DNA of 64,000 bases from CAWGOF01 sp963824225 (GTDB taxonomy: Bacteria; Acidobacteriota; Polarisedimenticolia; Polarisedimenticolales; Polarisedimenticolaceae), in NCBI GenBank assembly GCA_963824225.1, contig CAWGOF010000003.1:2914001-2978000 (forward strand). Reading direction: 5' to 3'. The notes beneath the pieces were generated by a model. That model was given only the letters and a program-made list of their open reading frames with translations, had not been told where the DNA came from and made no database searches. The number at the start of each line of letters is the position of its first letter. The first letter of the stretch is position 1. The translations under genes and the position numbers were made by a program. Below are positions 59,223 to 64,000 of the stretch, in pieces.

Positions 59223-59405
59223 ATGGACCATACCCAGTACTCGCACGCGTCGGAAGCATTCCGGAATGCCAGGCAAAAAGCGCAGCAGGTTGCCGGACGG
59301 GTCACCGACTCGGTGCGCCGCAACCCCGTCAAGACGATCCTTCTTTCCACAGCCACGATCGGCGGAGTCCTCCTGGCCACCTGGATGCGTCGTCGTCGGA
59401 GCTGA
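59223..59405 (+). CDS. Small membrane-anchored protein (DUF883/ElaB-like in style)
   Basis: 60 residues with GGAGACGCACC upstream of the ATG. A charged helical N-terminal part (SHASEAFRNARQKAQQVAGR) is followed by one hydrophobic helix (PVKTILLSTATIGGVLLATW) and a basic end MRRRRS. The layout (amphipathic helix, RxNP turn, C-terminal anchor) resembles ElaB/YqjD proteins that tether ribosomes in stationary phase, but it is shorter than them. Assignment tentative. Confidence 0.6.
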   Translation: MDHTQYSHASEAFRNARQKAQQVAGRVTDSVRRNPVKTILLSTATIGGVLLATWMRRRRS

Positions 59406-59486
59406 GAACTGGGAGCCGCGGCAAGCTAGGACGACAGATCGCGATGGCTTGCTCGCGGCTCTCTCTTGCTTGGAGGCAGAACCCGA

Positions 59487-60491
59487 TCAGGTCGACTTGA
59501 GGCTCTTGCTGCCCGGACGATCGGTCCGACCGGCCGTCTCGTACTCCTCTCCGAACGCTTGCGACTGCTGCTGCACGCGCAGCTGGTTGTTCACTTCCTT
59601 GACGCCGCTGACGTTCTCGATCTCGTCCTCGCTCATGCGCTTCATGTGCCGATTGGGGACCGTTCCCTTGAGCGTGACTTCTCCGTTCGCCACGGTGACC
59701 TCGATCGCCGAGGCATCGACCATTCCGTGCTCGGTGAGGCGATCGGCCACTTCCTCGCGGATACGCTCGTCGGACCGCTTGTAGTTCTGCGGACCCTTGC
59801 CGCTGTACGGGCCCTGCTGTCCGAAACGACCCTGCGAGCCCCAGGACTGCTGACCGCCGCCGCCCAGTTGGCTCATCCGACCGAGACCGCCCTGGGTCCC
59901 TTGGCCGTACATCCCGCCGTATCCGCCTTGGCCGCCCATCTGGCTGCCCGGATAGCTCCAGCCGCTCGGCTCGCCGAACTGAGCTCCCTGCCCGTACATC
60001 CCGCCGCCGTGCTGCCCGGGTTGGCCGTAGCCGTAGCTGCCTTGACCGCCGAGCTGGCTGCCCGGATAGCTCCAGCCGCCGTGCTGGCCGAACTGACTTC
60101 CCTGCTCGTACATCCCGCCGCCTTGCTGCGAAGGTTGGCCGTAGCCGTATCCACCTTGACCGCTCGGCTGGCCGAACTGAGTTCCCTGCCCGTACATCCC
60201 ACCGCCTTGCTGGCCTCGGCCCGGCTGCCCGTACTGGCCGTGTTGCCCGAACTCTTGTTCGTAGCCTCGGCCGTAGCCGCCACCCTGCGAGCCGTACTGG
60301 CTCGGGCCCCAGTACCCTGCGCTCTGCGGGCCGTACTCCTGGTGCTGCCACCAACGCCCCTCGTTCTCCTCCTGCGGGGAGAACTCTCGACGCCCGAACC
60401 GTCCCGAGCGACGGCGCTCGCGTTCGCGCTCGTCCCACTCCCGGCCGTCACCGCCGCGCTCGCGAGGCTCGTAGCGCTCACGATTCTCCAT
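59487..60491 (-). CDS. Gly/Gln/Tyr-rich BON-domain protein
   Basis: 334 residues from the ATG at 60491 (GGAGAAAACCAAC upstream). The N-terminus is charged (ENRERYEPRERGG, WDERERERRRSGRF). Residues about 50-230 are low-complexity repeats of the type GGGMYGQGTQFGQPSGQGGY. A single BON domain (about 245-310: IREEVADRLTEHGMVDASAIEV, NGEVTLKGTVPNRHMKR, VKEVNNQLRVQQ) closes the protein. BON proteins of this make are often stress-induced; the Gly-rich part may self-associate. No signal peptide, so cytoplasmic as read. Confidence 0.85.
   Translation of the reverse strand: MENRERYEPRERGGDGREWDERERERRRSGRFGRREFSPQEENEGRWWQHQEYGPQSAGYWGPSQYGSQGGGYGRGYEQEFGQHGQYGQPGRGQQGGGMYGQGTQFGQPSGQGGYGYGQPSQQGGGMYEQGSQFGQHGGWSYPGSQLGGQGSYGYGQPGQHGGGMYGQGAQFGEPSGWSYPGSQMGGQGGYGGMYGQGTQGGLGRMSQLGGGGQQSWGSQGRFGQQGPYSGKGPQNYKRSDERIREEVADRLTEHGMVDASAIEVTVANGEVTLKGTVPNRHMKRMSEDEIENVSGVKEVNNQLRVQQQSQAFGEEYETAGRTDRPGSKSLKST
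59880..60330 (-). repeat. Low-complexity Gly/Gln/Tyr repeats in the BON protein gene
   Basis: The codon block for GGGMYxQGxQFG recurs four to five times with a spacing near 115 bases. Sequence similarity between blocks is high; expect length variation among strains. Confidence 0.7.
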
Positions 60492-61027
60492 GTTGGTTTT
60501 CTCCGCGTGGATGGACTCCCAGACTGTCAACGAACCACAGTGAGTCGCCTGAGCCCGGGAGTGATTGAGCGCAGGCAAGCTGCAACCGATGTGCCACGGC
60601 GCGACTCGACGCATGCGCGAGCGCTCGATGAACGCAGGTCTCGTTTTTCCGTATCGCACACACGGCGGAGAAAAAACTGCGCGCACGACATCCGACCGAG
60701 CGCGTACGATGCGTGGAAACTCCGGCATCCTTTCTACAAACAGCACGGAACCGCTTGCACGGATCCTCCTCACTTGGCGCGCGACAAGACCGCATCGGCA
60801 CGAGGGGAAACGCTCGACGTACTGCCGGGAGTCATGGATCTCGATCGAGGGTTTTCCCCGAGCAACCTGACGAAATTCAGGCGATCGCGAGCTCGAGCGC
60901 GCGAGGCCCGCTGCGCTTCCTGCGCTCACGATGGCGCGCAGCATGGATGCTGCGACGTCCCAACACGGCCCGGAGTTTGCTCAATGTCCGGCGTGTAGTC
61001 GATTGCGAATCGAGAAAGGAGAACACT
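60492..61027. other. Intergenic region between the BON gene and the small exported-protein gene
   Basis: 536 bases without a credible gene. Lower GC in parts (60640-60740). It contains the third TTTCTACAAA copy (60731-60740) and an upstream GGAAAC (60714-60719), giving a tentative promoter for the gene at 61028, roughly 290 bases away; the divergent BON gene also needs a promoter here. Confidence 0.45.
60731..60740 (+). promoter_or_regulatory. Shared motif TTTCTACAAA, copy 3
   Basis: Third identical copy. Here GGAAAC lies 11 bases upstream, loosely like an extracytoplasmic-function sigma promoter, but the other two copies do not show that partner, so only the 10-mer itself is supported. Confidence 0.35.
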
Positions 61028-61438
61028 GTGCGTAACATCCGTACGTTGTTTCCCGTATTGCTGATGGCCATGCTGGGCTTGGGTATCGGTGTCGCCCTGG
61101 CCGCGGACTACGGCAAGGTCGAGGACGTCCGCTTCGGGACGGACGTCGATGCCCAGGGCATGGTGCCCGAGAAGAGCAAGACCGACAGCTTCAACCAGAC
61201 CGCGAAGATCTACATCACGATGAAGGTCGAGGAAGCGAAGAAGGGCACGGAGATCATGCTGTCGGTGTTCAACACCGAGTCCGACGAGCTGGCGTGGAGC
61301 CGGGCGCAGGCCGTGCCGGGTGGACGCGCCAACATGACGTTCGTCATCCCTCCGGGGACGATCCCGCCGGGCAAGTACCGCTGCAAGGTCACGATAGGGA
61401 AGGACACGGTCGAGGATCACGAATTCCAGATCAGCTGA
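61028..61438 (+). CDS. Small exported protein
   Basis: 136 residues from GTG at 61028, with GAAAGGAGAACACT upstream. Signal peptide RNIRTLFPVLLMAMLGLGIG...ALA. The mature part (KVEDVRFGTDVDAQGM, KIYITMKVEEAKKGTEIMLS, VPGGRANMTFVIPPGTIPPG, RCKVTIGKDTVEDHEFQIS) looks like an all-beta Ig-like fold. No named family recognised. Not coupled to its convergent neighbour; a REP-like hairpin lies between their ends. Confidence 0.72.
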   Translation: MRNIRTLFPVLLMAMLGLGIGVALAADYGKVEDVRFGTDVDAQGMVPEKSKTDSFNQTAKIYITMKVEEAKKGTEIMLSVFNTESDELAWSRAQAVPGGRANMTFVIPPGTIPPGKYRCKVTIGKDTVEDHEFQIS

Positions 61439-61457
61439 CGGTGACGACGCGCCACAA

Positions 61458-61489
61458 GGGGTCAGGTCTCGGTTGCGAGACCTGACCCA
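61458..61489. repeat. REP-like palindrome, copy 2 (between convergent genes)
   Basis: GGGGTCAGGTCTC (61458-61470), loop GGTTGC, then GAGACCTGACCCA (61477-61489): 12 of 13 pairs. Same sequence as the arms at 53645-53702, but with a short loop. Sits between two convergent stops, so it may also end transcription from both sides. Confidence 0.75.
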
Positions 61490-61504
61490 TCTGGATCGCC
61501 CGCG

Positions 61505-62434
61505 CTACTTGGCCAGCTGGAACAGGGTCGACGGGACCCAGCCCTCGTTGCCCAGCTCGTCCGAGACCTTCCACCAGACGCCTTCCTTCTCTCCCGTCGG
61601 ATAGAGCATCATCCCCGGATCGAGATCGCGTACGACCTCGGCCTTGGTGTCCGGTCCCGTGTACATCCGTCCGGGCTTGGCCATCGTGACCGACTGCGAC
61701 ACGTTGTCGGCCTTCGCGTCGGGCGGGTTCTGCTTGATCTCCTCGACCAGCTTCACGTACGCGTCGAGGTACGCCATCGTGACCACCTGCCCGATCTCGG
61801 TGTTGGCGTAGCTCGACGCGCCGCCCGCCGCGAACCCGCCGGCGAACCCGCCCCAGCCGCCCGCTCCCCAGCCGAAGTCAGTTTTCTTCGCGTGGCCTTG
61901 CTCGAGCGCGACCTGCTCGGTCGAGCGCACGTCGGTCATCGTCAGCACCACGTCCGCCGTCTTGCTCTTCATGTTCACGCCGCCGACCGCCGCGCCGGCC
62001 CGTCCGCCGAGCAAGCCGCCGACGAGGCCGCCGATGTTCTTGCCTCCCGCGCGCGCGTTCTGGTTCACGATGTCCGGGACCAGGACGTAGTCCGCGGCCT
62101 TCATCTGTCCCTTGCCGACGTTCGATCCGCCGCGCAGCTCGCCGCCCGACGCGAGGGCCCGTTCGTTCTGCGCCGCGGCCATACCTTTGCCGCGGTCGAC
62201 GAGCGTGAAGCACTTCGACTCCGAGACGAACACCTTGATCAGCGCCTCGGGCGATTCGAGCTCGTACTGGCGCCACCAGTTGTTCTCGGGCTCGATGACC
62301 GAGATCACGCCGAGCTTCTGGTCGCACAGCGGGATCGCCGGCGGCGGAGCCTCCTTGGCCTGGAGGCCTCCCAGAACGAACGGAGAGACGACCGCGCACA
62401 GGACGGCACGGAGCTTCGAACTCATGCTGGACAT
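61505..62434 (-). CDS. Exported CsgG-like protein with C-terminal SH3-like domain
   Basis: 309 residues; GGGGAGGGTTCGTCG precedes the ATG. Signal peptide (KLRAVLCAVVSPFVLGGLQA). Residues about 40-215 resemble the CsgG/peptidoglycan-amidase-activating fold (IKVFVSESKCFTLVDRGKGM, ADYVLVPDIVNQNARAGGKN, TADVVLTMTDVRSTEQVALE). A Gly-rich loop follows (WGAGGWGGFAGGFAAGGASS), then an SH3b-like end (RMYTGPDTKAEVVRDLDPGM, GVWWKVSDELGNEGWVPS). Such proteins act at the outer membrane or bind cell wall. Exact role unknown. Confidence 0.78.
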   Translation of the reverse strand: MSSMSSKLRAVLCAVVSPFVLGGLQAKEAPPPAIPLCDQKLGVISVIEPENNWWRQYELESPEALIKVFVSESKCFTLVDRGKGMAAAQNERALASGGELRGGSNVGKGQMKAADYVLVPDIVNQNARAGGKNIGGLVGGLLGGRAGAAVGGVNMKSKTADVVLTMTDVRSTEQVALEQGHAKKTDFGWGAGGWGGFAGGFAAGGASSYANTEIGQVVTMAYLDAYVKLVEEIKQNPPDAKADNVSQSVTMAKPGRMYTGPDTKAEVVRDLDPGMMLYPTGEKEGVWWKVSDELGNEGWVPSTLFQLAK

Positions 62435-62515
62435 CGACGAACCCTCCCCGGAGGATGCGAACCGTTCGACCTAATGGGACGGAGGATCCGGGGAAACGTC
62501 AGGCGGGTCGAGAGG

Positions 62516-63313
62516 TCAGACGAGAAGCACCGAGGCCAGCCGCCGCTGGTACGTGCGCGTCAGCTCGTGATCCGGGCCCAGAAGATGGAACACGGCGACC
62601 GCGGCCCGGCGGGCGAGCTCGTCCCGGAACGCCCGGTCGGCTCCCACGGCGTCGACGAGGCTGTCGAGCGTCCGGTCGAGATCGTGGGCCGAGAGCGCGG
62701 CCCGGGCCGCCGCGAGGTGCGGTGCGCTGCGCGTCGCCGCGGCGTCGGGGGTCTCGACGAGCTCGATCAGGCTCGAGATGTCGCCCGCGAGCTCGGCATC
62801 GGCCGATGCCGGCAGGTCGCGCAGAAGCTCCTTGGCGCGTGCGGGATCGGTCGGCGCGAGCGCCTGCGCGAGCCGCAGCCGCGCCTCCGACAGGTCGGGG
62901 TTCGCCTGCGCAAACGCATCGAGCTCGGGGACGACGGTCGCACCTTTCGATACCCAAGCGCGCGCGAGCGACGCGAGGCGCTCGAGCCGAACGTCGGGAA
63001 GGTGCGCGTCGAGCCAGCGCTCGACCTCCGGCTGCGGCAGAGCTCCGACGAAGCTGGCCACGATCCGCCCTTGATCGAACATGTGGACCGCCGGGATCCC
63101 GTGAACGCCGAGTCCCGCCGCGAGGTCGGCATGCTGGTCGACGTCGATCGGGACGAGCTCCCAGCGCCCGGCGGCCTGCGCGGCCAGCTCCTCGAGGACC
63201 GGCCCGAGGAGCCGGCACGGCGCGCACCATGGGGCCCAGAAGTCGACGACGACCGGAACGGCGCGGCTGCGCTCGATCACCGCGGCTTCGAAGTCGAACC
63301 GTTCCGCGCTCAC
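62516..63313 (-). CDS. Thioredoxin-family protein with C-terminal helical tail (YbbN/CnoX type)
   Basis: 265 residues from GTG at 63313; the longer open frame is a shadow of the aminotransferase gene. Thioredoxin domain about 1-110 with the active site WAPWCAPC and the conserved proline region (HGIPAVHMFDQGRI). The rest (about 115-265) is an all-helical tetratricopeptide-like tail (LRLAQALAPTDPARAKELL, LAAARAALSAHDLDRTLDSL), as in the chaperone-type thioredoxin YbbN/CnoX. Active cysteines are present, unlike some YbbN. Its start overlaps the stop of the aminotransferase (GTGA), so the two are coupled. Confidence 0.9.
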   Translation of the reverse strand: MSAERFDFEAAVIERSRAVPVVVDFWAPWCAPCRLLGPVLEELAAQAAGRWELVPIDVDQHADLAAGLGVHGIPAVHMFDQGRIVASFVGALPQPEVERWLDAHLPDVRLERLASLARAWVSKGATVVPELDAFAQANPDLSEARLRLAQALAPTDPARAKELLRDLPASADAELAGDISSLIELVETPDAAATRSAPHLAAARAALSAHDLDRTLDSLVDAVGADRAFRDELARRAAVAVFHLLGPDHELTRTYQRRLASVLLV

Positions 63314-64000
63314 GCGTCCGCTCCACGAGCGAGGAGCTGGCGCAACGCGTCGCCCAGGACCTCGTACTCCTCGTCCCGATTGTAGGCCTGCGACGAGACG
63401 CGCAGCGTGCGCTCGGGCGGCGCGGGCCACGGGAACACCGGCGTCTCGATGCGATAGCGCTCGTACAGCTCGCTCTGCAGCGGGTCGAGCTCCATGATCG
63501 AGCGCTCGGCGGTCGAACGGCTCGGCGGGAGCGGTACGGCGACGAGCGAGCCGATCATCTCGTCCGGTGCCGGGGGCTCGATGCCCAGCGCCCGGCACAA
63601 CACGTCGCGCGCGACGAGCGCGCGCTCGCGGTTGCGGCGGCGCAGCTCGGCGAAGCCCCCGGGAAACAGGCCGTCGAGGAACCGGATCGCCGGCCCGACG
63701 CACAGCGGTGCGGTCGGGTCCATCGTGCCGGTCCAGCCGAACTCGAGCTGGAACCGCGCGCGGTCGGTGCGCGGCGACGTCGCGCCGTGGCTGATCACGA
63801 CCGGTCGGACCTGCGGCTGCAGGTCGCGGCGCACGTACAGGAACGCGGCGCCCTTCGGCGCGCACAGCCACTTGTGGCAGTTCCCCGTGTAGTACGCCGC
63901 ACCGATCCGTGGGACGTCGAGCGGCAGCATGCCCGCCGCATGCGCGCCGTCGACCAGCGTGTCGATGCCGCGCCCGGCGAGCTCGCGCACGATGCGCTCC
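63310..64000 (-). CDS. Class V aminotransferase-like PLP enzyme, C-terminal part (cut by right edge)
   Basis: About 230 residues inside the window. The PLP Asp-x-Ala-His motif is LVDGAHAAGMLPLDV, and the PLP lysine lies in YTGNCHKWLCAPKGAAFLYV. This sequence (DGAHAxG..., HKWLxAPKGxAFL) fits the isopenicillin-N-epimerase-like branch. The N-terminal about 150 residues are beyond the window. It precedes the thioredoxin gene with a GTGA overlap. Reaction not deducible. Confidence 0.88.
   Translation of the reverse strand, partial: ERIVRELAGRGIDTLVDGAHAAGMLPLDVPRIGAAYYTGNCHKWLCAPKGAAFLYVRRDLQPQVRPVVISHGATSPRTDRARFQLEFGWTGTMDPTAPLCVGPAIRFLDGLFPGGFAELRRRNRERALVARDVLCRALGIEPPAPDEMIGSLVAVPLPPSRSTAERSIMELDPLQSELYERYRIETPVFPWPAPPERTLRVSSQAYNRDEEYEVLGDALRQLLARGADA

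Noticed and set aside
60492..61027. Possible small genes in the long intergenic region
   Set aside because: Frames there lack ribosome sites, signal peptides or protein-like composition.

Overview
The window is high-GC DNA that reads as a chromosomal segment of a free-living Gram-negative bacterium. Eukaryote-type Ser/Thr kinases with a C-terminal WD40/TolB-like propeller, a VWFA-related secreted protein of the acidobacterial type, very large CSLREA/FG-GAP/NHL surface proteins and a Pal lipoprotein together suggest Acidobacteriota or a neighbouring phylum. That placement is inference: no rRNA, tRNA or housekeeping ribosomal gene was seen. No phage, integrase, transposase gene or CRISPR array was recognised.

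Layout. 0-2 kb: the N-terminal part of a kinase running off the left edge, then gene debris (a kinase propeller tail and an AraC-type cupin without its HTH) flanked by short inverted repeats. 2-8 kb: a serine hydrolase and a 1458-residue secreted beta-helix protein with 597-bp tandem repeats. 7.7-11.3 kb: CorA, a stand-alone CheB, a PAP2 enzyme and two tiny secreted Cys-rich proteins. 11.5-16.3 kb: a giant CSLREA/beta-helix protein, then pal. 16.7-22.8 kb: prpE translationally coupled to a B12-type radical SAM enzyme, facing a large Ser/Thr kinase. 22.9-31 kb: a YihY protein, a giant FG-GAP protein, an aldolase-like PLP enzyme and a frameshifted sorbosone-dehydrogenase-like protein. 30.8-36 kb: a 1518-residue NHL/Ig-like protein coupled to a small secreted protein. 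36-45.4 kb: an MpaB-like protein, a methyltransferase, MscS, a secreted 11-repeat Kazal protein, a DES1-like desaturase, a broken VWFA protein and a broken beta-barrel protein. 45.4-61.5 kb: a stress and genome-maintenance district holding a beta-CASP nuclease, a glycine-zipper protein and BON lipoprotein pair, a MerR-TPR regulator, divergent ku/ligD, a metallothionein-like protein, an MFS carrier, a kaiC'-'kaiB remnant upstream of a hybrid histidine kinase, an oxidoreductase and a second BON protein. 61.5-64 kb: a CsgG/SH3-like protein and a thioredoxin coupled to an aminotransferase cut by the right edge.

Three themes stand out. First, three unrelated giant exported proteins share a C-terminal or near-C-terminal module (V-x-R-G-[DE]-L ... 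G-F-[FW]-Y-L-V ... YG). Second, the 45-61 kb region groups non-growth and stress functions (NHEJ repair, BON and glycine-zipper envelope proteins, a clock-type KaiBC remnant with its kinase). Third, disrupted reading frames are concentrated at 42-44.3 kb and 52.4-53.1 kb, with others at 8.1 and 29.6-29.8 kb. Some look like consensus indels, so apparent pseudogenes here should be read with caution.
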